DNA of 64,000 bases from Cloeon dipterum (GCF_949628265.1 NC_088790.1:10358545-10422544); one strand, 5' to 3'. Positions 11,901-24,300 are shown, counted from the stretch's first letter. A program made the numbers and translations. The notes: generated from the sequence alone by a model not told the origin.

Positions 11901-14900
11901 AAAAATTGGGACAATGCAAGGTTCTAACATGCCCACACGACCTACTGAATTTTCATCGTTTAGAATTTACAAGAGGTCATATTCACGTCTCTTTACTTTG
12001 TGTTTTAACAGAATTTGGCTTTGCCGCATCGAAGACTAGTATGCTACTGCCGACTTTACGAAGTGCCCGATATCTATAAGAAGGAGCGGCCGGGTTTGCA
12101 TCAGCGAGAGGTCTTCCTCTTTAACGATCTCCTGGTCATTACGAAAATCTTCAGCAAGAAGAAGAGTTCAGTCACATATTCATTTAGACAAAGTTTCACC
12201 CTCTGCGGGATGATGGTTTCAACATTTGAAACGCCTCGTAAGTACCACAAAATCTTATATTCTAATCAGACCCATTTTTTATTAGCTAGAATGGAACTCT
12301 GACTTTATTGCGGAATTTTTTATTTCAAATTTAGTAGAGCTGACGACACCACTCGAGAAAAATTTAATCTTTCAGAATATTAAAAAAATTGCCCAAATAT
12401 TGGAATAAAATTTAAGCATAATCACAAGATCTGAGAATTGCAGTCAACTAACAATTTCTAAACTCATTTGAAAAGCACTGAAATATTCTTAAGTAAGGAA
12501 ATTCGGTAACATATTGATTTCAAACCTTAAAATTTTCAAAACAACTCAACTAAAGCATAACATTTTGCATAATATGACGATGTTGTTAATCAATGGAAAG
12601 CTTTGCGCCCAATAATTTATATTTTTTCATTTACTTGTAACAATCACGCTCAGATGGTTGCTATTGACTTGATTTGGAAATCCAAATTTTTAAATAACAA
12701 TAACACTTGGCTGCCATAAATTGAGACCAACTTGTTTTCTCTTGGAACAACTATTCCGGTCTTCAGATATGTTAAAAATAGTGGGCATTTAAATTTAAAT
12801 TTCTAATTAATACTTACAAGTCCGCGAATCACTGCAAGTCCAAAATTTTATACAACTTTTTGGTGACAAGAAAATCTATTTGGTTTTTTCAGATTACCAA
12901 TTTGGAATTAAGCTGAGCCAGCGTCTGGATAACCGGGTGCTGGTGATGTTTAACGCGCGCAACGAGCACGACAGGTGCAAGTTCGCCGAGGACCTGCGTG
13001 AGTCGATCTGTGAGATGGACGAGATGGAGAATTTGCGCATCGAGGCCGAGCTGGAGCGGCAGAAGAGCGGCCGGCGGCGCGCCGTGGCCGAGAACCGCGA
13101 CAGCGGCGTGGCCGATGTAGAGGTGACCCTGTCGCCGACAGCCACCACCGCCACCACTATGCCCCTCGCGCACCCAAACTCGACGCCGCAGGCGTGTCCG
13201 GCCCCTGCCCCGGGGGACAGTAGCCCCGCGGACACGACTTGCGGCGGCCCTGGGGGCCAGCAGCAGGAGGCGCTCAAGCGCTCTGCGCTTAGCAACTCCC
13301 TGCTCGACATCCACGACCAATGTAAGTATGCTTTCCTCTCCCTGTTTACTCTTACAAATTAGTTTGTGCTCTAAATGTAATTAATTTGAAGGTTAAATTT
13401 GAACAAACGTCAACCAATGACATAATTCTTGCTTTTTACTCTGAGATTCTTAAAATTTTTACCTGAAAATTATTTACATTTTTGTTGGTTTTGCAACTGA
13501 AATCAAATTTTAATTTAAAAGATTCATTATTATTCTAAGCAGATTTTTTATTTCCTTAAGCTTCAAATCAGTAGTCTGGTAAAATTCAAACGATAAGAAT
13601 CTCTAATGTAGTGGATTTCGAAACATGGTTTTTTGCTGCAATCATAATTCTAAGCAGTGAGCTTAAATCGAAACAGCTGCTTCTTCTTTATTTTTCTTAG
13701 ACGCCCATCCTGATAAAGAAACCACATGGATAAGAGCCATTTTTAAAATGAAGATTATAATATTTTTGTGACAAATCAATGCCTTTAACAAATAAATATT
13801 TTCTTGCCAATAATCGTGAGAATTGCCACTTTCTTGTGTTACTAAACTAAAATAAACATTAAAATAAATTGGCTCGCATTGTTAAGGCACTCTCAGGAGT
13901 GTCAAAGCAATGAGAGGTATTTGAGCAGTTTGGAGATCTAATACTGGCTACCCAATGTCAGAGATGGCAAAAAGTGGTTAGTTTAGTGACTCGAATTGCT
14001 CAAATTGCTCCACGGGCTGGGAGGCGCACCGGCGCCGACTCGCTACTTGCTGGTTTTCACCTTTCCAGCATGCGTGATTTGGCTTCACAGGACGAATGTC
14101 TAGCGTTTCAATGCAGTCCTCTCGGTGCGGAGGCAAGTGGCCCTTCAGTGGGCTGGGTCCCTGTGCGGCCTGGTGCGCCCATGTTTTCCGTTCGCGGTGT
14201 TATTGGGACCCGGGTTTCAGCATTCGTGCTAGTGCAGTGCGCGCCCTTCCCGGCCCTTGGACAGGGATAAAAAGAGCAAAAAAAATCGAATTTTCTTGCA
14301 TATAATATGGAAAGGATTCACATGAACACAAACTAATTTGAGAAATTATTAAATGTTGAAAAAACTGTACATTTTCTAGATGTATCCATCAAAGCACAGG
14401 AATGAATGAAAAGAACATATTTTTATTTTTTTGGTTCAATGCGTTCAATGCTGAATATGTTTGGAACATTTGTATTTTTTTCTAGATTTAATGGTTTCAC
14501 CAAAAACTAGATCATCAAATCCTCAAAACAAAGTCATAGCTTTGCGCTTTCCTAAATTTAGGCACCGATTATTTTGGAATCATTGACCAAAACGTAACTG
14601 TTAGTATTTTCGTGTTCACAGTCAACGGGGAAAAGCCTCAGCGGCGCGGCAGCGTCGGCTCACTGGACAGCGGCATGTCCGTGTCGTTCCAGTCGACGTC
14701 GGCGAGCACTGTCAGCAGGGACTCGTCTCCGCAGAACATGCAACCCAGCAGCCAGCAGTTCCAGAAGGCGCAGAAGACGACTACTGCGGCGGCGGTGACG
14801 TCAGTGGGCCATCAGCAATCGTTCCTGGGCGGTATCTTCCACAAGCGGCGGCCGCACCGGCCTGAGGACAACGGCTTTTGCGCCGCCGGCTGTCGAAGCA

Positions 14901-14911
14901 CCGAGGTGTGA
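2985..14911 (+). CDS. IQSEC: IQSEC/schizo-type Arf guanine nucleotide exchange factor (5' end missing)
   Basis: This protein activates Arf6-type GTPases at the plasma membrane and synapses. Exons: 2985-3095, 3471-3758, 4946-5198, 5731-6138, 7918-8264, 10908-11337, 12012-12237, 12893-13321, 14622-14911, giving 926 residues in one continuous frame. The first two encode the family signature [10 protein letters not shown] followed by an IQ motif ([10 protein letters not shown]). Exons three and four are low-complexity, rich in Ser, Thr and Pro. The Sec7 domain spans 7918-11337. It carries motif 1, [10 protein letters not shown], with the catalytic Glu expected in this family, and motif 2, [15 protein letters not shown] domain follows (12012-13321; [24 protein letters not shown]). 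The C-terminus ends STEV, a class I PDZ ligand shape. Vertebrates have three IQSEC paralogues and Drosophila has one (schizo/loner); I cannot tell which vertebrate copy is closest. The start codon lies outside the window or in an unseen exon. Confidence 0.95.
3759..4945 (+). other. IQSEC intron with a possible internal promoter
   Basis: AT-rich intron of 1187 nt containing one GC-rich island (about 4150-4360) that begins just after a TATA-like box. Apart from the candidate first exon described separately, I see nothing coding. Confidence 0.6.
4145..4151 (+). promoter_or_regulatory. TATA-like box in an IQSEC intron
   Basis: A perfect TATAAAA followed by a G-run and a GC-rich tract stands out from the surrounding AT-rich intron. 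About 170 nt downstream lies an ATG in good context (4317), then a CAG|gtgaaa donor-like site at 4356/4357. The short frame ends in phase 1, whereas the next exon (4946) needs phase 2. If the promoter is real, this would therefore be a non-coding first exon, with translation starting later. No initiator element could be recognised. Confidence 0.25.
5199..5730 (+). other. IQSEC intron
   Basis: 532-nt AT-rich phase-0 intron with borders GAG|gtgaga and tttcag|ACG. Nothing else is seen in it. Confidence 0.8.
6139..7917 (+). other. IQSEC intron before the Sec7 exons
   Basis: 1.8-kb intron, mostly AT-rich. It holds the GC-rich candidate first exon at 6651-6867. A further GC-richer part (about 7540-7860) precedes the acceptor, without a supported exon. 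Confidence 0.65.
6651..6867 (+). other. Candidate alternative first coding exon of IQSEC
   Basis: A GC-rich block inside the 6139-7917 intron. It starts after an acceptor-like GTGCAG and ends at CGA|gtgagt, a strong donor. One frame is open across it and contains an ATG at 6772, giving a 32-residue basic segment beginning [11 protein letters not shown]. This frame ends in phase 0, exactly the phase needed to join the Sec7-leading exon at 7918. As a cassette between 6138 and 7918 it would be out of frame, so an alternative start exon fits better than an internal exon. No homology is recognised. Confidence 0.3.
8265..10907 (+). other. Large IQSEC intron
   Basis: This 2.6-kb intron splits the Sec7 coding region. 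It is mostly AT-rich. A moderately GC-richer part near 9210-9680 has no convincing exon. Repeat copy 1 lies near its 3' end. Confidence 0.7.
10298..10716 (-). repeat. A-tailed interspersed repeat, copy 1 (SINE-like)
   Basis: Read on the minus strand, this element begins TTGGCTCGCATTGTTAAGGC, has a GC-rich body and ends in GGAATAAAAAGAG followed by about 17 A. It is nearly identical to the plus-strand copy at 13869-14285. Differences are a few substitutions plus a 9-nt and a 2-nt insertion in copy 2 and a few bases missing near its tail. A short hairpin (CACTC-TCAG-GAGTG) lies near the 5' end. The length of about 420 nt, the A-tail and the high copy similarity suggest a SINE or a short, truncated LINE-derived element. 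I could not recognise tRNA A/B boxes or clear target-site duplications, so the class stays open. Confidence 0.75.
11338..12011 (+). other. IQSEC intron between the Sec7 and PH exons
   Basis: 674-nt AT-rich intron with consensus borders (CCG|gtgagt and ttaacag|AAT). Nothing else is seen in it. Confidence 0.8.
12238..12892 (+). other. IQSEC intron within the PH domain
   Basis: 655-nt AT-rich phase-1 intron with borders CTC|gtaagt and ttttcag|AT. Nothing else is seen in it. Confidence 0.8.
13869..14285 (+). repeat. A-tailed interspersed repeat, copy 2 (SINE-like)
   Basis: This is the plus-strand partner of the repeat at 10298-10716, in the opposite orientation. It starts with the same TTGGCTCGCATTG and ends in an A-rich tail around 14270-14285. 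An internal AATTGCTC-type unit is duplicated relative to copy 1. Both copies are much more GC-rich than the intron around them. Each carries an open frame of about 100 codons with related translation, but an indel shifts its end, so this is probably not a conserved gene. The copy sits in the last IQSEC intron (13322-14621). Confidence 0.75.
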
Positions 14912-15377
14912 GCAGGCGGACAAAAGCAAAACCGAGGAAGCAGCCCGCAAGATCTGATTTTCAGCGCCGACATCCCCGAAATTGATTTTTTCGGTTCGCT
15001 AGTCGCGTCCTTTGCTCAACGGACACACACTCCCTTTCGGTCACAACGTTTGCACAAATTCTCGTCTGGCGCTTTGTGCGCCGCCGCCTCGGACAGTCTC
15101 TCGGCTCGCACCCAGGAGAACGAAACCAAAGAGCGCTCGGTCCCGGCTCAGCCCTTACTTTGCAAAATGATCTGGTCAAGAGTAATAATCACGTATTGTG
15201 TAACACTACGATATAAAATATTGATGATTGGTGAGTGCCTGAATAGTGATACACGTGTCGACAAAGTTGATATTATTTATCGAACAAGCAGTCTCCTCAT
15301 CGCCTTGTTTCCTTAATCCTATTTTTAATGACTTCTTTTGTGTTTGTTTTTCGCGGCGGTCCCCAAGGTCCGAGGTA

Positions 15378-15383
15378 AATAAA
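15378..15383 (+). terminator. IQSEC poly(A) signal AATAAA
   Basis: AATAAA lies about 470 nt after the IQSEC stop and is followed within 30 nt by a GT-rich tract (tgactgtgtgcgcgttttgg), the usual downstream element. Confidence 0.5.
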
Positions 15384-16003
15384 CCTGTCTTGACTGTGTG
15401 CGCGTTTTGGTAGCTAATTCGATTTGTAGTCAGCCGGCCTGGGTTGGAAAGTCAAGATGTTTTAAATGTTTCCGTTTGCCAGACTCAACTATCTTTAATT
15501 GTTCAAATACACAAAATTATTAGGAGATTTTTTTTTTAAATTTATTACTTCACCACAATTACACTTACTTGAATTGGAAAGATTTTAAGTTATTTATTCT
15601 AGCCGGTATTTTTTTAATCAAGGGATTTTCAGGAAGAAAGGAAAGATTTTAATGAAGGACTAAAAACATGAGCCGGCCATCAACTTTCCCAAATTTGCTT
15701 TTTTGTCCTCTGTTTTCCTCTTTTCTTAAATTCCGGATATTTGAAACAAATTAGGCAAATCCTTCCTTCTAAATTATTCTCATTTCATCAGTTAAAGCCG
15801 GGCCAATTGCTTCTGTTTTTATTATGTATTTTTTATGCCCTGATATTACGGTGGACATTGGGACCAACACTCCGGTAGCCATTCCAGTACACATTGCCGA
15901 TCGATCTCAACCCTTGCGCGACTTTTCAGCCCGGCCGCACCCCTTCTTGGACCGCTCGCAATCCGACTTAAGCAAATGTACCTTTGATTTGCGTCTGTAT
16001 GTA

Positions 16004-16021
16004 TGTGTGTGTGTGTGTGTT
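16004..16021. repeat. (TG)n microsatellite
   Basis: Short TG repeat running into GCGCGCGC, in the IQSEC/CACHD1 spacer. Confidence 0.9.
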
Positions 16022-17979
16022 TGCGCGCGCGTTGATGAGCGTAATTTATTGACATCACATTTACCGCTTGCATGGAGCTTTTTGCGAAAAGCAGCAGTCG
16101 TTTTTACATCACTCCTTTCCTTTTTGTATGATTTTTACTCCTGTGTTTTCTACTCTGTCGAGCCTGCATGCGTCTTGTCCTTAGATTGTTACAATTATTG
16201 TCAATCAAACATACGGTTTTTTAACTATGGCCCGCTCCAGGGGGGCAGCACTAATCAATCAATAAACTAATTTTTTAATTAACCAAACTGCATTCAAAAC
16301 AACTATGTGATGTTATTGTCATTATTACGATTACGTTTTACCTTTTAAGTTTTGTTAACACTATGATTTTGCGTTTAATGTCAAACTTCTGCGTGCGCTG
16401 TACAGTTTTGAATGAGCAGTAAATTGTATCACCTAGTAGTTATCGTCGTGGAAGCAAGTCCATTTAATATTACGATTGTTTTTCACTTGTGATATAACAA
16501 ATATAATCATGAATAATAAATAATGCGATAATCCTAATTTTTATTTTATGATTTCATTTATTTTCCGCCATCTGTCCGAACGCGTTCCTTTTCGTGTGGT
16601 GCGTACGCATGGAAAGTCCATAATATTGAATCAATTCAATCCGTCTCTGCTAGATGAAAGAAAATATTGAGTAAAAAATCACACCCAAAGGCTGATGACG
16701 AAACAATATACAGTTAAGAAAATAAAATCTAACCCCCCTTGATTCTCCGCTGTAAATATGTCGATCAAAAATGTGTGGGCCAATTTCGACGGGTACCTAT
16801 GCGTTTCAGAAGGGTGGAGCCGCGCCCGTTCCTCCTCAAAAGGGTGGTTAAAAAGGCAATTTCATCTCATAGTTAACAAACAATGCAAGAAATATATCTT
16901 CTGCTTCAATTAAACTTGTATAAATTAAAATATTACATATAGCCTCCTACGTAAATGAATCCACACGCTGTATTTCAAATACTTTAAGAATTGAGCTATT
17001 TTTGCAGAGTTTTCTCAGGCGAAATTTCCCTCCTGCGCGCATTGGCCTAATAAATATATTACGAATGAAGAAAAGCGAAAACTCTGCACAAATATCGCAC
17101 GCCTGGAATGCTCTTGGCAGAAGAAAGTTTTTTACCTTTTCTCTCGAATTTTCAATCAGCCAGTTTTGCATTTTGACTTTTTGACAATACGATGGTTAAC
17201 TCGACACGATGTTACTCAGCTCACTTTTCGTAATTTTACAATCAGTAGCGTTTAGTTAATCACGTATATTTGTACGCGTCTCCCTGATTTCCTGTATAAT
17301 CGAACACGAGCTTTGCTTTTTTCTTTACAATCGCCGGAATTGGAATCAAGTCTGAAATTCGGAACCAAAACTGTGGAAGGAATAAATTGTGTTTTTTGAT
17401 GTTGTGGTGATGCGAAATTGCTCTCTGTGCATGTCATTTGAATGTGCGTATGTTTATAAGGGAATATTCGGCGGTCAAAAAGTGCATATTTTTTGCTGTA
17501 AATGCCAAAATAAAAGAGCAAACCGAGAAGCGGAGAGGTGCTTATGAAGACCATTGTATCATAGGGATAATTTATCATGATTATCAAAGTAATAATAATG
17601 GCAATATAATCCATGCATAAACGTAGTTTCATTTCGAAAGAAAACTCCATTTTGTAGGACGACGTACAAAAATTTTAATATTAATATCTAAATTACACCT
17701 AATACAGTTAAAAAAAACAGGAACATGGTCACAATATTAATACTTACACATTTCACATCGATTCAAAACAAGACAAATTGCTCATCAAAACTTGCTTGGC
17801 ATGTGAGGTAAAATTCATAGCAATATTTGGGCTGCACTTGCAAGAGTATAAAAATATTGCAGAAGCTAAAGTCTTCAATTCAAAAGTCGATACACGTAAA
17901 TAGTGTAAGTACAGTCGGTAAAATGCATCAAAATTATATCTGTGCAAACTCTGGCTTTGTACAAAATGCGCGCACAGAA

Positions 17980-18275
17980 TCAAAGGGTGTCGACCATGTG
18001 GACAGTGACAGGTGCCTGGAACTGGCGCAATGGCAGCAACTCGATGGTCGTTGGCGACGACAAATTGGACGAGGTGCGCACCGGCTTGGCCAACAGCAGT
18101 GGCTCCGCGTTTGGCGGCGTGTGCTCCGAGTCGTCGTGCGGCGTCATCGTTGAGTAGCCGTGGTCGCTGTCGGCGCCCGTCGGCCGCCGATATTTGGTGC
18201 TCACCCTGTACGGCGACACCACCGACGGCAGCTCCTCCAGCATAATTGGCTGCTGCTTGTGACTACCTGAAGAAC

Positions 18276-18310
<35 letters not shown>

Positions 18311-21300
18311 TATTTGTGGCCCACAATTGGCCCGAAAATGCCCAAATTACTTTACTTGAACGAATACGGAATTGATTGAACGGCTTGACGAATTTGTCCA
18401 AACGGTGTTGCTAGCATTCTCATTCATAATGACTGGCTAAACCAACTCACCTCTGCTGCTCTGACTTGATCTGTCCCATTCTTCAACCTCATTGTCCAGC
18501 GTGGACATGGGGACATGGGTTTCAGGGACGGAGCTCATGACAGCGTGCGATTGCTGCCTCTGGATGGTCAACGTATAAAAGAAGATGAGCATGATGATCG
18601 TGAAGCCGATGCCCGTACAGGCTCCAGCGACCGAGCCGAAAGGTGTCGACCTGTATTGGCCGCTCGCATCGGACAGTTGGCCACCTGCTCATGGAAAAGA
18701 CGTCAAAATCGAATTAAAAAAGATTTTACTTTCTAGATACAGTAAATTTGACAAAAACCAGTTAATGCCTCCGAGATTCTAGAGTTTTTTGCCAACCCCG
18801 CTATGGCTAACCAAAATTGGAAGGTTATTTGCTTACAGACACGTGTTTACTACAAACAGTATATTTACTACTTGATTTGTAAAATGTGACCCATTACTTT
18901 TGCACAAGTGAGGACTTCAATGCAAATTCTGCGATAAACCAATTATTTTTAACCACTTCCTAGAACAACTTTGTCTCAAGCTGAAAAACAACTTGGCAGT
19001 AAAAAATGTTGGTTATATCCCAGTAATTTATTTTGTTTGTTGTGCACTTAGTGTGTATAATAATTACCCATGGAGTTTTCTCTGTAGGGACTTAGCATGC
19101 CGAGCATTCCGTTGAAGCACTTTGATTGGATGGTGCAGAAGGGGCTTTTCAGGGGTGTTTCATCTATATCCATCACGCACCACTCGCAATCAACAACCCC
19201 CAAGCAATCGCTGTAGTTAAAGAATGATATTAAAATTAACTTAATTTTAAATCAATCAATAATGTTAAGGAGCATTTGTTTAGAAATAAATATTTTCCTG
19301 GATATTTGAAAATGCATTAAATAGCAGGGTTCATTTGGTTTTTAAAATAGAATGATCAGAAGTAACGTTTATTTGTACAGTAAAGATTTAATTTCAAAAT
19401 TCCAAAATTAACAAGTATTCATGAAAAGATTCAGTTTAAAACTGCTATTCCTGCTCTAATTTCACAAGGAGTGTTTGAATACCCATGGCTCAAGTAAAAG
19501 TCACGGTTAAATAAATATAATTTCTTTAAATATCATGCCTGAAAGATATTGGTTTGTATTGAGAGTAAAATTATTGTTCAGAATAAAAAAATCTGAATTT
19601 ATTGCAACCATGAATTTTGGGATCTGTATGAAATTGATGTTGTAAATATTTAAAAGCATTTTCAACTATTTTAAAAGAAGTAGTGAGAGCTAAGTTAAAA
19701 AAGTGGCTAATCGCGTGCAGCTTACTTGTACGTGTTTAAGTATTCACAGTCCCTGGGGAAGCACGGTTCCAAAGTGGACAGTTCCGGCACAATGGCACCA
19801 TGCACAGAGGCCTTGTTTACCTCCGGTGCCGGAGGACAGGCCATTTCCGACATCTTCTTCAGCTCGCCAGTGCAGAAGTCAACGGAGAGGTTGCACTCGC
19901 ACGGGCACTCGCATTCCGTCTGCTCCATTCGCATACAGTTCAGACACATACGATCAGTCTGGAAAATGGAAAATGACGATGTGATCAAGATGGTGAAAAA
20001 GGAAATCCTGGGATAATTAACGCTAATGACAATCTGGTTTGTTTAAATCAAGAATTATAAATCTTCATAGAATGATCGACAAATTAAAAAAATGACCTAT
20101 CTGATTAAAATGAATAATTTCTTTGATTTAGGGTCAAAACACAATTTTTACAGACGACAGATGAGAAATTTCAGATTCTATTAATTTTCCTACTATTAAT
20201 TTGAAGCAGCCGCAATTTGAATTGCAAGGATCAGATGGCTCTGATTATCAACTTTTTAAATCCTAAGTAACCGTTACATTAAATATTATTATCAAAAGAA
20301 AGCAAGCTTCTGTAAAAATTAGAGCTAAGGTGATCGGAAATTAAGATATGATAATTGAATAATTTTAGCAAAGTAAAAAGATAACATACCACGCCGCACG
20401 GGCAGAAAGTGGACACAGAGTCGCAGGTGGTGTTGACGACGCTGATGAGGATGTTGGTGCCGGGCACCGCGGTGATTTGGTACCTGGCGCAATGCTCGCG
20501 CGCAAGGCTGTGCTGCAGGTTGGTCAGCACCTTGTCGAGGCTGGTGTTGAAGCTGTAGTAACGCTGCCGCGTCTGATCGGAATAGCTTGAGCACAACAGC
20601 TTTGTGACCAGGCTTTCGTGGAACAGCATGTCGTTGGCAACCAGGGGCTCCTTGTGCGTCAAGTGGTGGTGCACGCCGCGCCCGTCCGCCAGGTGCCGGT
20701 GCGCGAGAAGGTAGCCCTCGTTGTCGATCAACATACACTTGATGTTCGCTTCCTGAAATTCAAGTGATGTGTTGGATACTTTCGACTCGAAAGGAGTTTA
20801 AAATTTCGACGAATTTCGTGCAGAAAAAGACGAGTGCACATTGAGCTGCACTTTCCACTTGGTTTGTTTCCTTTTTTGTCAGTTAGGGTTCACACAGCTC
20901 CTATTCAATTTTTACCACACAAAAACCAGCATGTAATAGCTGGATTTTATCCAGACTTTAGTTTCTTAAAATTACTGACAAATTACCGGAAATTGTAGGT
21001 CAAGAACTCACATGGGAACCAATCTTTCTGAATTGACCACAATATCAATTTGTTAATCCAGAATGTAGACATAAAAATGACTCTTTTAGGCCATTGAAAA
21101 ATTACGGGGATTAAATTTTGAAATAAATTAAATTTACAAATTTGCCACTGTTAATGTGCAACAGTAAAAAAATCAGGCTTGAAATCTCTAGAAAAAACAA
21201 TTTACATCTGAGAACGCTATTCCTCAGTGCAGACTGAATTAAAATATCTAACACTGATCAAAATCAATGTAAAAATTTGTTAAAAATATTAAATAGCAGT

Positions 21301-24300
21301 TTAGTAGTTAAACTTTGTTTAATTTTCGGGTTTCTTAAGAACGATACAGGAAGCTACAATAAGTTGGGAAAGTAAGATTTTTCCCTGGGATTTTAGCTCA
21401 AGGTTTACCAAATTGTAAAATAGTAAAAGGTTTCCTGTTTTTAATGCCTCAAAAATAATTGTAGCAAAGGGCGGTTATTTCCAGAAATTTCCAAACAAAT
21501 GTAGAGTCTCTTTGTCAATAATTGTCCTCGCCTCCTCCAACAAAGTCCAGGCGCCTAAGTAAGTTACTCTTCACGATGTTATTAGATTGCGTAGTTTTTG
21601 CAAGTTGTTTGCTATCAGGGGGTTTCTCAAAAGTGATGAACCAAGCAAAATAACAATAATAAAAAAGGGAATTAGTTCTAGACAGATAAATTGATTGAAA
21701 ATAAAATGCTAGAAAATCAACACATCGGTAAAGTAGAGAGAATCACGATGTTTCACGATTTGTTCAAAAATTTACTTCAGTTTATAGTTTTTTATTGAAT
21801 TAAATCTAATTCTTCCCTCTTCCCTGAATTTAATATTATACAATACCTTGCAAAAAGGGGCATTTTGGAGGAGCAGCTTGTAAATGAATCCAATGGTGAC
21901 GTCAATACCAAGTACTGCGGCCACCGTGTCCAAAGGGCTGTGCAGGGCCGCAGACTGGCCTTCATAGACAGTGTGGCTGATTGTGACAATGTAGCCGGCG
22001 CCTCCTGCGTCTAAGTATGGAGTGGAGAGAACCACTTGGCCTGGGAACTTGAGCGCACGCGTGTACCAAGGTTGCCGGGTGGGGTCATACATGTGGTCCA
22101 GACCAGAACCAGGGTACATCTGGAAGATGCCACTTGGAGTTGCGGCAAAACTGAAATACGAGATATAGAGTGTGAAGAGAATTCGCAATCAATTTTACGA
22201 AAGGATTGATTACCTTCTGACGATGTATTTGCCGTAGATGCTTTCCTGCATCATATTTTTCCAGTGGGCAATGACCTTAGTCAAGGCCCCAACGTCATTT
22301 TTGATTGTGGATTTTAAGCCAGGATTGGCGCCCTGTTCATTGAAAATAAAGTCCATGTAGCTTTTGGCCACAAGCGGTGGGATATCTTCGTTCATGGAAT
22401 ACTCAAAGGGCGACTGGAAGCACGATGGAGAGAGGAAAATAGAGCCCGAGTCTGGAAGTTGCAAAAGAAAAATCTATAGATCACACTTTGCCAAAAATCG
22501 AGGGTCGCAGTTTTTGTTTCAGACCAGAGCGGTTAATTTCAGTTCTAATTGTAAGTAATAAAACAGTTGATGTATCTCAACGAAGCAAAAAGAATATATT
22601 TGTAGCATTCATTCAAAGGACTTTCAAGAGGTGCTTGTTGAGAGGGTTAAATTTTAAATATGTATGAAATGAAACGAAAAAATCACAGTTTCCCACCATA
22701 AAGTTATCCTTTACATTCCCCAAACTTTAAATTTGATTTTTCAATGCAAAGGAATATTTTTTATAATTACTTGTTAATTTCTTCTGCTACTGAAATCAAA
22801 GTTTCAAAAAATTTCATTTACCAAGTGTTGCAATCTGTCTTTGGTGTCGGCACAAATTGTATTTTGAAGGGTTGAGCAGCAAGTCGAGACGGTGAAAAAC
22901 TAGATTCGGCTGCACCCAGGGCATTGAGACCTTCTGCAAGATCCTCAAGGGCTTTCCCTTGTCATTGGAGACGATGACCATGATGTAGGGCGCGAGGTCC
23001 ATGTGCTGCCAGGAGTAGCGCACCTGCTCCCGGTCATAGTTGCGACTGTTCTTGCGTAGCACAACAGTGTGCGAGCCGTTGCGCTGGCTCAGGATTTTTT
23101 GGCGCACCTCCTTGAAGTTGGGGATTCTCTCATAGTTTTCGATGTCCACAAACATAGGCTTGTCGTACACATAGTTCGGTCTTGGAAGGGATGGGTGCAT
23201 CAGGGTCAGTCCTTTCTTTGTGATGATGAACGCGTACGAGAAGCCAAAGCCAGTGAAGTAGGTCACGTCCTCAACCAGGTCGGACAGCTGCACGTCAAGT
23301 CCGACTACTCCGAGGGGCTTCCCAATGTAGAAACATGACTGAGTAATGCTCACCACCAGTCCTGAATTATGAATTTGTTTGGTTGCATCAGTTTTTAGCT
23401 TTTATAAATTAAATTAAGCATTAATTATGGCTTAATTGAGCAAAAACAAGCTAAGATGATTACTGACGAAAGTTTAACTTTCTTAATAAAAAATTTCAAG
23501 AAAATTTCTTTTAAATTCATGGGGCATGTCCAAGCTCAGAACAAAAAATCAATTTAAGTAATTAATTGCAATCAACTTATATCCAGGGATTATTCTTTTG
23601 GCATTCCTAATCTACATTTAAGTACCTTGACCATCCCAATTGGGCAGTGAATATGAACTCTCTTGCTTTCTATCGCTATCCACTGCTTTGAAAAGATTGG
23701 CCACAGCAAAGGAGATACTTGTGGTCGAATTCACAATTTGTAGCACACCAGGCAATACTCTTCTGGGTGCGGTAAGGTTGTACTTTAAAAAGTTGGCAGA
23801 GGTCAAGTCCTGCATGAACTGCTTCTCAAGCATCATGGGCTTTCCATCTAAAACAGAAACAAAGTGGTCAAATTTTTAAAATAGAAATAATTACTTACAG
23901 AAATATATGGCACAGATAATTATATTTATCGTTAGCATTTTTCAGAATTTAGCAAATATTTTATATTAAGATTATGAAACTGCAACTTTAACAATTAATT
24001 CAATAATTTAAGTAAAATTTATTGATATGCGTGGCTATTTAACTAGATATTACTAGAGCAGTTAAGAAAAAAATGTAATTTACCGTCAACTAGCGCCGCA
24101 GCACTGATGATCACATTTGAAGGCATTATTTTAGCAATATTGCCGACGGTGTGCATCACAACCTTGGACTCTTCTAGGGTAGAGGGTAGGCCCCGAGTGA
24201 TGTAGATGAGCAGAACATTATCCTGAACGCCGGAAACTGTTCTGATTGACTCCAAGGCGCTTTTCAGGCCCAGCGAATGGTCGGTAGTGTAATTGCTCTT

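Larger units (their letters stand above)
14912..17979. other. Convergent spacer between IQSEC and CACHD1
   Basis: This holds the IQSEC 3' UTR (GC-rich at first), then about 2.5 kb with no supported gene. It includes a GC-richer open block at about 15792-16010, a TG repeat (16004-16021) running into GCGCGC, and mostly AT-rich sequence to the CACHD1 stop codon. A further AATAAA lies near 16260. Confidence 0.6.

Noticed and set aside
12889-13320. Long minus-strand frames opposite the PH-domain exon
   Set aside because: They are side effects of GC-rich coding sequence; the plus strand encodes the PH domain.
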